Shown here piece by piece: positions 7,191 to 14,656 of a DNA stretch of 21,830 bases. Made by a program: the position numbers and the translations under genes. Positions within the stretch are counted from its first letter, which is position 1, and every line of letters starts with the position of its first letter. The notes below the pieces were generated by a model, which worked only from the letters and a program-made list of their open reading frames with translations, did not search any database and was not told where the DNA came from. The stretch is from Myxococcales bacterium (GTDB taxonomy: Bacteria > Myxococcota_A > Polyangia > Palsa-1104), in contig JAHFDU010000018.1 in NCBI GenBank assembly GCA_023248835.1, positions 1 to 21,830 on the forward strand, written 5' to 3'.

Positions 7191-7808
7191 ATGGGCGAAC
7201 TGATTGGAGCGGTCCTCCTGGGATTTCTTGTGATAATTGGGTTTCCCGCGATCATTGGGTTCATCGTCGCCAAGGCCTCGGTTGGGCAGCAGAAGAGCGT
7301 CGATGGATACAGTCGCAAGTCTCTGCCTGCCTCGAATGGCAGACTCGAACTACATGGAATTGACGCCTACCGCGACGATGCCATGCTGGTGGCTACCCAG
7401 ATAGTCGATCGCCAGCAGGAGCTGGCAGCGTCCGTCGCCGCGCTTGAGATTCGCGCCTGCCGGCGCAAACAGATGTGGCGACTCCTTTCAGCGGTCGCGA
7501 TTTTTTGGGTCTTTGCCTTCACTCTGCCCGACACCCTGCCGGAGGGAATGCATGGAGGATTAGGATTATGGGATTTTGGCAGCAATGCGATCACATTTCT
7601 AACTGCGCTGATGCTGGCCCCGGTTTGTACGCTGCTCCTGTTTACACCCGCTCTCCTCATCACCCACATCGAATTGCGCCGGCAGCTCACCCGGATTCGC
7701 AAGAAATACGCCCGGCCGGCCGAGCATCTCCACCTTCACGATCAGCTTTCCATCCTCGATCGGCTCAACCTACAGGCCCGTCAGCACCTACTCTCTCTTG
7801 GAGAATAA
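7191..7808 (+). CDS. Hypothetical membrane protein
   Basis: This 205-residue protein has one transmembrane helix at residues 5-28 (AVLLGFLVIIGFPAIIGFIV), a charged middle with a possible coiled segment (VDRQQELAASVAALEIRACR), two more hydrophobic helices at about 98-115 and 133-160, and a basic amphipathic C-terminus. It starts at the base after the tetR stop, with AAGGAGA as ribosome site inside the tetR end, so the two are co-transcribed. I do not recognise the family. It could be a target or accessory of the TetR-controlled unit. Confidence 0.65.
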   Translation: MGELIGAVLLGFLVIIGFPAIIGFIVAKASVGQQKSVDGYSRKSLPASNGRLELHGIDAYRDDAMLVATQIVDRQQELAASVAALEIRACRRKQMWRLLSAVAIFWVFAFTLPDTLPEGMHGGLGLWDFGSNAITFLTALMLAPVCTLLLFTPALLITHIELRRQLTRIRKKYARPAEHLHLHDQLSILDRLNLQARQHLLSLGE

Positions 7809-7814
7809 TCGCAT

Positions 7815-8732
7815 ATGACAAACCAAGCGCTTGAACCTACTTCTGACAAGCAGATCTCTCGACGCAACGACTACATTTGGGCCGGTTCGATCACCACCGT
7901 GTCGCTGTTTGTCCTCCTCTATCGCGTACTCTCCGGCGTCCATCTCGATCGCAGCATCGCAATGTTTGTTGGAGTGCCGATGGCGATTGGTGTGTTCGCC
8001 GCTACCTTGCGCGCCGATGGAGCGATCGGACGTGCGATGAAGTATTTGACGCTTTGTCTTTGCCTCATTTCGCCGCTTTTGGGCGAGGGCGCGATCTGCA
8101 TCGTGACGGCCATGCCGATCGCCTATCCGGTGGCGGCGCTGACAGCATGGGGCGCGACCCGCAAGCCCAAGTTGCGCGCAATGGTGGTGCTGCCCTTCGC
8201 GTTCGCGCTGCTTCATCAGCGTTCGGTCGAGGAGCTGCCGCAAGTGGAGCTCTCTGACTCCGTCCAGCTCAACCTCGATCCGCAACAGACCTGGCGCGCG
8301 GTGGCCGATCTGACGCTGCCGCTCGATGAGGAAGTGCCGCTCTTTTTGCGACTCGGCTTTCCCTCACCCCAGAAACTGATCGGTCAGGGCGCCAGCGTCG
8401 GATCCTTACGCAAAGTGATGTTCGATCGCGGCACTGTGGTGGCGCGTGTGGTCGCGGCCGATGCGCCGCGCTGGTTTCGGGTTGAACTCTCATACGAAAA
8501 TGTCGGTCACGAATTCTTTGACCGCTGGGTGCTACTCGAAGATGCAACCTTCACCTTCGCGCCGCTGCCAGAGGGCGGCACTCGCCTGACCCACACCACC
8601 CACTATCGCCGCCTGCTCGAGCCGGCACTCTACTTCGGCCCACTCGAGCGTTTTGGTGTCCAGGTGATGGAGCGCCACCTTCTCGCCCGCTTCAAACGGG
8701 CGATCGAAACCAGCGCCGTGGCGCGGCGATGA
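7815..8732 (+). CDS. Membrane-anchored SRPBCC (polyketide cyclase/START-like) protein
   Basis: This 305-residue protein has an N-terminal half with about four transmembrane helices (residues 20-150, e.g. GSITTVSLFVLLYRVLSGV and AMVVLPFAFALLHQ). The C-terminal half, about residues 150-295, reads as an SRPBCC lipid/ligand-binding fold: VQLNLDPQQTWRAVADL, GHEFFDRWVLLEDATFTFAP and PLPEGGTRLTHTTHYRR are typical of polyketide-cyclase/dehydrase-like proteins. SRPBCC domains bind hydrophobic ligands. The start ATG 7815 has GGAGAA upstream, and the stop overlaps the next start as ATGA, so it is translationally coupled to the methyltransferase. A role in modifying a membrane lipid or isoprenoid is a guess from that neighbour. 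Confidence 0.75.
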   Translation: MTNQALEPTSDKQISRRNDYIWAGSITTVSLFVLLYRVLSGVHLDRSIAMFVGVPMAIGVFAATLRADGAIGRAMKYLTLCLCLISPLLGEGAICIVTAMPIAYPVAALTAWGATRKPKLRAMVVLPFAFALLHQRSVEELPQVELSDSVQLNLDPQQTWRAVADLTLPLDEEVPLFLRLGFPSPQKLIGQGASVGSLRKVMFDRGTVVARVVAADAPRWFRVELSYENVGHEFFDRWVLLEDATFTFAPLPEGGTRLTHTTHYRRLLEPALYFGPLERFGVQVMERHLLARFKRAIETSAVARR

Positions 8733-9706
8733 CCGAGGTTCTGCTGGCCATCGCTTGGCTCTTGGGATCGGCGATCTTCTCGCGATTGGTGCTCGCCTGG
8801 ACGCAGCCCAGCCGCCGCGAATCTCTTGCCGCGGCGCGAACTGCACTGTTCTACGCATTTCTGATTGCGATCACGTTTGCGGTGGCAAACCGATCGTTGC
8901 CGCCGCTCGATGCGCTCATCAGCGCGATGCTGCTCTATCTATCTGCTGCCTGGATTCTGCCTCGTCGCTGGCCGCTGCTTTCGATACCCGCCCTGGCGCT
9001 ATGCGCACTCGGCGGACTCTTTTTCGTTTTGCCGCTTCCGATTGCACTCTTCCTCTACTACGCCAGCGTGCAGCTGCGCGCGCCGTTTCTGCGCTCGATC
9101 TTGCACGCGGTGGTGATGGTTGGAATCCTGGTGGTTGCCCTTCCCGCGCAGGTTGCCCATATCTCCAGTGGGGCTGCACCCATTCATCTCCGCCTCGCTC
9201 CGCGACCGGTCACGCTCCTCCTGCTTCTCGGCACCATTGGACTTGCCGGTCTCACACTCGGAGCGCTGGCGCTGGTCGAGCTTGCCAAGACCGGCGGCAC
9301 GCCCGATCCACTTGATCCGCCCCATGCCCTGGTACAGACCGGGATCTATTCGCGCATTCGCCACCCGCTGCAGCTGGCAGAAACGATGTTGGTCGTGGCG
9401 GCGGCCATCTATTGGCAGAGCGGCTGGGTGTGGCTCTATGCCATCGCGTTTGGAGTGCTCTTGTGTGGGCTCTACTCGCGCGTAGAGGAGCACGCGCTGC
9501 TGAGCTCTTTTGGTGAGTCGGCCGCAGCCTACCAGGCGCGCGTTCCTCGCTTTGTGCCGCGCCTGGTTGGGTTGGGCGACGAAAGCGTTCACCCTCCCCA
9601 GCCCGTGCACCCTGAGCGGAGCGCAGCGAAGTCGAAGGGCGAAGTAAACGAAATTTGCCCTTCGACAAGGCTCAGGACGAGCGGATTTAAGATGCGATTG
9701 CCCTAG
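8729..9706 (+). CDS. Isoprenylcysteine carboxyl methyltransferase-like integral membrane methyltransferase
   Basis: This 325-residue protein has about eight hydrophobic helices. The C-terminal part (about residues 195-285) shows the ICMT/PEMT signature: LVQTGIYSRIRHPLQLAE, then YSRVEEHALLSSFGESAAAY and VPRFVP. This family uses S-adenosylmethionine at the membrane to methylate lipids, prenyl groups or small hydrophobic compounds. The substrate is unknown. The natural protein probably ended shortly after VPRLVG; the last 35 or so residues, including PQPVHPERSAAKSKG, come from a dispersed palindromic repeat. Its ATG overlaps the SRPBCC stop, and it ends the TetR-led cluster. Confidence 0.82.
   Translation: MTEVLLAIAWLLGSAIFSRLVLAWTQPSRRESLAAARTALFYAFLIAITFAVANRSLPPLDALISAMLLYLSAAWILPRRWPLLSIPALALCALGGLFFVLPLPIALFLYYASVQLRAPFLRSILHAVVMVGILVVALPAQVAHISSGAAPIHLRLAPRPVTLLLLLGTIGLAGLTLGALALVELAKTGGTPDPLDPPHALVQTGIYSRIRHPLQLAETMLVVAAAIYWQSGWVWLYAIAFGVLLCGLYSRVEEHALLSSFGESAAAYQARVPRFVPRLVGLGDESVHPPQPVHPERSAAKSKGEVNEICPSTRLRTSGFKMRLP
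9600..9684. repeat. Dispersed palindromic repeat, copy A, at the methyltransferase 3' end
   Basis: A perfect 10-base inverted repeat, GTCGAAGGGC (9631-9640) and GCCCTTCGAC (9657-9666), has a 16-base loop. An outer 7-base pair, CCTGAGC (9611-9617) and GCTCAGG (9670-9676), flanks it. Copy B lies in fabZ with the same arms and the same 16-base loop length. It is read in frame and in the same orientation as the host gene, giving PQPVHPERSAAKSKG. This belongs to a type of repeat seen across many environmental genomes (from memory). Confidence 0.9.
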
Positions 9707-9709
9707 GGG

Positions 9710-9737
9710 TCAGGGGACAGTCGCTGATTACTGTCCA
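9710..9737. repeat. REP-like short inverted repeat
   Basis: GGACAGT (9715-9721) and ACTGTCC (9730-9736) pair perfectly around an 8-base loop, preceded by GGGGTCAG. The layout resembles repetitive extragenic palindromes mobilised by RAYT transposases. There is no T-run, so it is not a canonical terminator, although it lies between two convergent genes (stop 9706 and stop 9802). Confidence 0.5.
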
Positions 9738-9801
9738 CGTGGCGGATTTGTCGGGAGCAAAGTCGAGATCTTGATCACTTTCGCGACGAACTCGTCTGTA
9801 A

Positions 9802-10446
9802 CTATTTCTTGTGGGCTGGCGTGACCGGAGGCGGAGTCGCGGCGGCGGTGGCGGCAGCGGCGGCGGCCTTGGCGGCCTCAGCGGCCAGGCGTTGCGCCTC
9901 TTCGAGTTGGCGCTTGGCCTCGGTCTCCGAAATCACTTTCAGCTGGCTGAGACCTTTTTCAAAGTCGGGGCCGATCATGTCGTCCGAGCTCTTGAACAGG
10001 CTCATCGCCTTCATGAAAAAATTGGCGTTGCCGTTGAGGGTCCAGGTGACTTTGGTGGTGCTGCCGGTCTGCGCGAAGGTGAAATGGGTCTGATTGACCG
10101 CCTGCCACGGCTTGATGAACTCGAGGCGGATGGCGATTTCCTGGTTGGGCTTGGTTGATTCGATGTTCATGCGCCCTTCGCCGACTTTGTCGTTGCCCGC
10201 CCAGCCGTAGCCAGCGCCAGGACCCGAGGAGACGGCGTCAAACGTTTTCTTCATCGTCGGATCGAGCTTCTCCCAAGGCGACCACTCCGCCCACTTGCGA
10301 AAGTCGTTGACCAAGGCAAACGCCACTTCCGGCGACGAGGTGATGGTCGTCGATCGCTCGACGGTAAAAGTGTCTGGCCGAGTCGCCACCACCACGACAA
10401 ACGCCACCACCACCACCACCAAGCCGATTCCGATTTTCTTGAGCAT
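9802..10446 (-). CDS. SRPBCC family protein with N-terminal membrane anchor
   Basis: This 214-residue protein begins MLKKIGIGLVVVVVAFVVVV, a single transmembrane anchor or uncleaved signal. A START/polyketide-cyclase-like fold spans about residues 25-175: FTVERSTTITSSPEVAFALV, DFRKWAEWSPWEKLDPTMKK and HFTFAQTGSTTKVTWTLNG are characteristic. The last 40 residues are a low-complexity Ala/Pro/Lys tail (AAEAAKAAAAAATAAATPPP) encoded by GCC/GCG runs, probably periplasmic and disordered. A perfect ribosome site, AAAGGAGG, stands 5 bases before the ATG. It follows purB by 25 bases on the same strand and may be co-transcribed. The ligand is unknown. Confidence 0.85.
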   Translation of the reverse strand: MLKKIGIGLVVVVVAFVVVVATRPDTFTVERSTTITSSPEVAFALVNDFRKWAEWSPWEKLDPTMKKTFDAVSSGPGAGYGWAGNDKVGEGRMNIESTKPNQEIAIRLEFIKPWQAVNQTHFTFAQTGSTTKVTWTLNGNANFFMKAMSLFKSSDDMIGPDFEKGLSQLKVISETEAKRQLEEAQRLAAEAAKAAAAAATAAATPPPVTPAHKK

Positions 10447-10471
10447 GATTCCTCCTTTAATTTTTAAAAAC

Positions 10472-11776
10472 CTACGATTGTCTTAACGCCCGGTCGATAA
10501 TGCTATCGACGTGGCGGAGATGATGCTTGAGATTGAAGCAGGCCGCCAGCGATTTTTCATCCAGCCGAGCGGTGACCTCGGTGTCGGCCGCCAGCAGGCC
10601 GCGAAAGTCCTCCCCGCCTTGATGCGCTGCCAGCGCTGAGCGCTGCACCATTTCATAGGCACGCTGGCGCGGAAGTCCAGTCTGAACCAGGGCCAGCAAC
10701 ACCGCTTCAGAGAAGATGAGGCCACGCGAACGATCAAGGTTCTCGCGCATGCGATCACGCTTGAGCTCGAGGCCATCGACGAGAGTGGTGGCGCGCGCCA
10801 GCATGAAATCGGCGAGCGCGGTGGCATCGGGTGAGGCCAACCGCTCGACCGACGAATGCGAAATATCGCGCTCGTGCCAGAGCGCGACGTTTTCTAAGGC
10901 CGGCCCGACGGTGCTGCGCAGCATGCGCGCCAGCCCAGTCAGGTTTTCCGACAAAATCGGATTCTTTTTGTGCGGCATCGCCGACGAGCCTTTTTGCCCC
11001 TTGCCAAACGGCTCCTCGGCTTCACCCACTTCGGTGCGCTGCCAGTGGCGAAACGTATTGGCCATGCGCTCGATCGACGCGCCGAGCAGCGCCAGCGTCG
11101 AGAACACTTCGGCATGTCGATCGCGCGGCACCACCTGGGTGGCCACCGTTTCAGGCTGAAGACCGAGATCGGTGAGCGCGGCCTGCTCGATCGCAGGTGA
11201 AAGATTGGCGTAGGTGCCGACGGCGCCGGCGATCTTGCCAAAAGAGATTGCCTGTTTGGCGCGCAACAGTCGCGCCTGGTTGCGTTTTGCTTCGGCGTAA
11301 AAACCTGCAAACACCAAACCGGCGGTAATCGGCTCGGCGTGCATGCCGTGCGAGCGACCGATCATCGCGGTGTGGCGCTCTTCCTCGGCGCGCCGCTTCA
11401 GCACCATCTGCAATCGATCGAGACCAGCCAATATTTCGTCGATCGCAGCGACGAGAACCAGTGCAAACGAGGTGTCGAGTACGTCGGAGGAAGTCATGCC
11501 AAGGTGCAAAAAGCGCGCTTCTTCGCCGGCGATCTCTTCGACGTGAGTCAGAAACGCAATCACGTCGTGGCGTGTGCGCTCTTCGATTTCAAGAATGCGC
11601 GCTGCGTTCAATTTTCCCGTCGCCCGTTTCGAAATGTTCGCTGCTGTACCATTCGGCACCCGCCCTTCCGCCTCCATCGCGCGGCAAGCGGCGAGTTCGA
11701 CTTTCAACCAAGTGTCATAGCGATTCTGATCGCTCCACAATTCCCGCAGCGACGGTCGGCTATAGCGGGAAATCAT
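10472..11776 (-). CDS. purB: Adenylosuccinate lyase
   Basis: This 434-residue member of the fumarase/aspartase superfamily performs two steps of purine synthesis: SAICAR to AICAR, and adenylosuccinate to AMP, each releasing fumarate. It opens with the PurB-typical RYSRP (residues 4-8). ERTRHDVIAF holds the conserved RHD, GRSHGMHAEP carries active-site histidines near 143-146, and the flexible signature loop GSSAMPHKKNP lies at residues 263-273. Length matches bacterial PurB of the about 430-residue class. ATG 11776 follows AAGAGA, and a short hairpin sits just upstream. Three structured repeats lie in its 5' region. Confidence 0.96.
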   Translation of the reverse strand: MISRYSRPSLRELWSDQNRYDTWLKVELAACRAMEAEGRVPNGTAANISKRATGKLNAARILEIEERTRHDVIAFLTHVEEIAGEEARFLHLGMTSSDVLDTSFALVLVAAIDEILAGLDRLQMVLKRRAEEERHTAMIGRSHGMHAEPITAGLVFAGFYAEAKRNQARLLRAKQAISFGKIAGAVGTYANLSPAIEQAALTDLGLQPETVATQVVPRDRHAEVFSTLALLGASIERMANTFRHWQRTEVGEAEEPFGKGQKGSSAMPHKKNPILSENLTGLARMLRSTVGPALENVALWHERDISHSSVERLASPDATALADFMLARATTLVDGLELKRDRMRENLDRSRGLIFSEAVLLALVQTGLPRQRAYEMVQRSALAAHQGGEDFRGLLAADTEVTARLDEKSLAACFNLKHHLRHVDSIIDRALRQS

Positions 11777-11790
11777 TCTCTTGCAGATCC

Positions 11791-11806
11791 CCCCTTCGGG
11801 AAGGGG
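11791..11806. promoter_or_regulatory. Short hairpin in the purB leader
   Basis: CCCCTT (11791-11796) pairs with AAGGGG (11801-11806) around CGGG. It lies 14 bases upstream of the purB start, so if transcribed it would sit next to the ribosome-binding region. No purine-riboswitch core was recognised around it. Function is unproven. Confidence 0.4.
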
Positions 11807-11851
11807 AAAGCAAGATGAGTCTTACAAGCCGAGTGTGTGGGTTCGCGGCAC

Positions 11852-11897
11852 GGTGAGGCCGAGCCGGGCGAAAGCCCGCTCCCGAGGCCGAACGCGC
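11852..11897. repeat. Nested-hairpin repeat, copy 1
   Basis: This copy begins GGTGAGGCCGAG and ends GGCCGAACGC. The inner stem is CGGGC-GAAA-GCCCG, a 5-bp stem with a GNRA-type loop. The outer GGCC arms pair with each other. The inner stem differs from copies 2 and 3 on both sides in a compensating way. Confidence 0.75.
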
Positions 11898-11931
11898 GCT
11901 CGCACCAAAATTGCGATGCCAGCGCTAGTCC

Positions 11932-11980
11932 GGTGAGGCCGCGCCGGAGCGATAAAGCTCCGCTTCCGCGGCCGAACGCC
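11932..11980. repeat. Nested-hairpin repeat, copy 2
   Basis: The inner stem is CGGAGC-GATAAA-GCTCCG and the outer stem GGCCGCG with CGCGGCC, 7 bp and perfect. It begins GGTGAGGCCGCG and ends GGCCGAACGCC, like copy 1. It lies 34 bases after copy 1. Confidence 0.8.
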
Positions 11981-11990
11981 TGGGCCGCAG

Positions 11991-12039
11991 GGTGAGACCG
12001 CGCCGGAGCGATAAAGCTCCGAAAGCGCGGGCGAACGGC
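11991..12039. repeat. Nested-hairpin repeat, copy 3
   Basis: The inner stem CGGAGC-GATAAA-GCTCCG is identical to copy 2. The outer stem is CCGCGC with GCGCGG, 6 bp and perfect but with a different sequence. It begins GGTGAGACCGCG and ends GGGCGAACGGCC. It is 10 bases from copy 2. Positions 11777-12098 contain no convincing gene; these three copies and the leader hairpin are what I see there. Confidence 0.8.
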
Positions 12040-12098
12040 CCGTTGCCGCGACACCCACCACTCGGCGCAGTTGACTCCAATCTTGCGGGGATGGGAAA

Positions 12099-12858
12099 TC
12101 ACGATCGAAGACGTGCAAGCGGTGGTGCGAACAGACTGAGCTGACTGCCGGGCAGCGGCTGAATCTGCACTTGACCCGAGGCGGCAGTGAAGGTCGGCGT
12201 CGGTCGTGGCTGAGTCGCGACTTCGACCCGCGCGCCGAGGCCGCGCAGGGTTTTTTCAAGCGCACTCTTGGCCAGCGCTGGACGATTGTTCAATTGCGAC
12301 AGGTGGGCCGCAATCACCAGCTTGGGCGCCGGGCCGGCTTTGCAAATCAGCTTAAGCAGCGAAGCCGCTTGATCGTTGGACAGGTGGCCGCGGCTGCCAC
12401 CGACGCGTCGCTTCAGCGTCGGCGGATAGGGGCCGGCCTGCAGCATGGTTTGATCGTAGTTGGTTTCGAGTGCCAGCACATCGCAACCGGCAAACGCCGC
12501 TGCGACTTCGGCCGAATCGTAGCCGCAGTCGGTGAGGATGCCGACTTTCGACTCAGCGTCGGAAAAAATATAGCCGATGGTTTCCTCGGCATCGTGCGGC
12601 AGCAGCACCGGCGAAACTTCGATCGGCCCTACCGAAAACTTTTCACCCGGGACGACACGGACGACGTCAACCTCCTGCAGAGCACAGTTGCGCTCGACGG
12701 TAGCGGTGGCATGCGCCCGCCACCATGCTCAAGCGGCGTTCGATCGCCGATTTTGGAAGTCCAGCGTCGACCAAAATGCGCGTCGGGGCGGCGCCGTCAC
12801 CAGATTCCACCAGCGCCACATTGCCCGAAGATCCACTGCCTAAAAGTGTCAGTCGCAC
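12099..12858 (-). pseudogene. Broken MBL-fold metallo-hydrolase (WalJ/YycJ/VicX-like)
   Basis: The 5' part from GTG 12858 encodes VRLTLLGSGSSGNVALVESG and ILVDAGLPKSAIERRL, the standard opening of WalJ/YycJ-type metallo-beta-lactamase-fold proteins. The frame then stops after SMVAGACHRYRRAQLCSAGG. The matching C-terminal part continues in another frame (ATATVERNCALQEVDVV, then VLLPHDAEETIGYIFSDAE, GILTDCGY, LALETNYD, HLSQLNNRPALAK). The HxHxDH metal-binding motif and its surroundings, normally about 20 residues after IERRL, are absent in all frames. An internal deletion that also shifted the frame, centred near 12720-12735, explains this. An assembly error is the other option. The intact enzyme would be a cytoplasmic exonuclease-like hydrolase. 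Confidence 0.8.
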
Positions 12859-12885
12859 GGGGAACGCACACTATCATGAATGATT

Positions 12886-13362
12886 TTAGAAAGAAAGTTG
12901 CAGTGAGGCTCTGATGCCGCCAAGCGAAGAGGTAATCAGGGTACCGCGCAGTGCATTGGCTTTCTTGACTTGGCGGTTGCCGATGACAAATACCGGAATG
13001 CCGGCGCCGAGAAGGCCGAGCCCGCCGAAAGTGGTGACCAAACCACCCCAGAGGTAGTTTTCACCCCGGGTGATGCAAGTGGTGTGCGTGGGTTGAATCG
13101 CCGGAGTGGTGCAAGAGGAACCTTGTGACAGTCCAAACCACAGCAGGCCTTGCCCGATCAAAATCAGAGCGCCACCCACCGACATCAGCGCGACACCGAC
13201 GCGCTTTTTGTGTCGCCCGCGATCTTCCAGATCGTCAGCCAGTACCAGATTTTGCGGCGGCACCGGCACGTAATAGCCCGGCGCCGCAGGCGGCAGCGCC
13301 TGTTGAGCGCGTGCCGGAATGGCGACGATAAAAACGAAAAAGAGTGAAAGCATCCGCTTCAT
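12886..13362 (-). CDS. Small envelope protein with signal peptide and two membrane segments
   Basis: This 158-residue protein opens MKRMLSLFFVFIVAIPARAQ, a signal peptide with likely cleavage after ARA. A proline-rich stretch (PPAAPGYYVPVPPQN) is followed by two hydrophobic glycine-rich helices (GVALMSVGGALILIGQGLLW and LWGGLVTTFGGLGLLGAGIP). The C-terminus IRASLQLSF ends in Phe like an outer-membrane strand. A cysteine pair (SSCTTPAIQPTHTTC) lies between the helices. This type of short protein is common in myxobacterial-like genomes, but I cannot name a family. It lies 28 bases upstream of the broken hydrolase. Confidence 0.65.
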   Translation of the reverse strand: MKRMLSLFFVFIVAIPARAQQALPPAAPGYYVPVPPQNLVLADDLEDRGRHKKRVGVALMSVGGALILIGQGLLWFGLSQGSSCTTPAIQPTHTTCITRGENYLWGGLVTTFGGLGLLGAGIPVFVIGNRQVKKANALRGTLITSSLGGIRASLQLSF

Positions 13363-13426
13363 GCGCGAAACCTAGCCAAATCCGGCCGCACTTTCAACCT
13401 GGATTGCCAGCAATCCGTGACCGGCC

Positions 13427-14656
13427 TCACTTTGTCGTAATGTTTAGACGATAAGGCGTTTCGAACACGGTGTCTTGCGGGCGCGCCGAAATGCGAAATA
13501 AGGTGCCGGCTTTTGCCGGAAGCGGCGCGAGTTCGACGTCTTTGCCCGCTCCGCCCTCGACGCGCTGCATCCCTTTTCCGGTCTCGTCGAGTCGCTCGAG
13601 CCGCAGGCCAATTCCACTGATGCCTTCGAGGCGGGCGCCGATCAGACCATCCCCGAAACCCTGCAAACGGAAGACATCGACGTCGCCGGGCCAGAGGAAG
13701 CCGCTGACGGTCGGCGACGCGGCGTTGATCAAATTTGCGGTGGTGGCGCTGTCGTTGGGTTCGCGCTCGGTGCCTTCGAGCCACGGCTCAACCGACGCGC
13801 GCAGCACCCAGCGCTCCTCGACGTTGGCGCCGCTGCGAGCATGAAGCATCACGTGTGCGTCGGTGAGCTTGTCCGGCAGGCCGATGTTGCGCAGCCGAAG
13901 TTCGGCGCCTGGCTTGCCGCGCGTTGCTGCGATCGGCAGGCCGCTGTCACCGACGATGCTGAGCTCGCAGGCGACACCGCTGACGCCGGTGAGTTCGAAT
14001 TGCAGCACGCGATCGGTGCCGCGGTTAAGCGGAAGTCGAAGCCAGTCGGTATCGCTCGGCCAGCCGAAATATCCACTGGAACTTAGTCCAAGAACGGGCG
14101 TCTCTCGACTGCGTTCGTCGTTGGGCTCGACTTCACTGCCGGCACGGGCGCGCGCGACATGCGCCACCAGCGTGTAACGGTTGTCGTCGACGAGCTTGTC
14201 CGCCGCAGCGAGACGGACAAAATAGCGCCGGCCTGGTGTGATGCCAAAGTTCGGCACCACGATCGAATCGCTGCGATGTGCCAGCAACGTCTGCTGTTCG
14301 GCATCGAGCAAATCGAGGGCGAGATGCAAACCGGAAAGCGCGCGCAATTCAATCCGTACCTCGTCAAAATCGATTCCGCCATCGGCCGAGTCGAGTGATC
14401 GCGCGGGCGACTGAAACCAGAAGAGGTCGTTGTCGCCGGCGCCGCTGATACTGCCGCGCAGGACGAGGTCAAACTTCAGCTCCTGAGCGTGTGCGACATC
14501 GTCATTGGGCTCGAGCTCGTCGACACTCGGCCCGACCGCGCCCGCGCTCGGGCTGTCCACGGTGACCACCGACGGTCCGCCCGGCTTTATTGGCAGTGGT
14601 TTGCGACGCGAGCAGGCGCTGAGCAGAAGCGCGATGCAAAATAGCGAAATCTTCAC
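13427..14656 (-). CDS. Lipoprotein with three PPC (pre-peptidase C-terminal) repeats
   Basis: This 409-residue protein has a type II signal ending in LLLSAC, so Cys15 would be lipidated; the following Ser suggests outer-membrane sorting. Three PPC-type beta-sandwich repeats are seen, each starting with an EPND motif (residues 49-52, 177-180 and 299-302) and each carrying the companion acidic motif (GAGDNDLFWF, WPSDTDWLRL, WPGDVDVFRL). PPC domains usually accompany secreted proteases as adhesion or targeting modules; here they stand alone with no catalytic domain, so a structural or binding role is likely. The start GTG 14656 overlaps the fabZ stop as GTGA, showing translational coupling. Confidence 0.85.
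   Translation of the reverse strand: MKISLFCIALLLSACSRRKPLPIKPGGPSVVTVDSPSAGAVGPSVDELEPNDDVAHAQELKFDLVLRGSISGAGDNDLFWFQSPARSLDSADGGIDFDEVRIELRALSGLHLALDLLDAEQQTLLAHRSDSIVVPNFGITPGRRYFVRLAAADKLVDDNRYTLVAHVARARAGSEVEPNDERSRETPVLGLSSSGYFGWPSDTDWLRLPLNRGTDRVLQFELTGVSGVACELSIVGDSGLPIAATRGKPGAELRLRNIGLPDKLTDAHVMLHARSGANVEERWVLRASVEPWLEGTEREPNDSATTANLINAASPTVSGFLWPGDVDVFRLQGFGDGLIGARLEGISGIGLRLERLDETGKGMQRVEGGAGKDVELAPLPAKAGTLFRISARPQDTVFETPYRLNITTK

Noticed and set aside
11852..12039. Possible CRISPR array
   Set aside because: Only three units, spaced 34 and 10 bases apart, with variable sequence and extensive internal pairing; no cas genes nearby.
12171..12914. 247-codon plus-strand open frame over the broken hydrolase
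   Set aside because: The minus strand carries recognisable WalJ-like sequence in two frames; the plus-strand frame shows no motifs.
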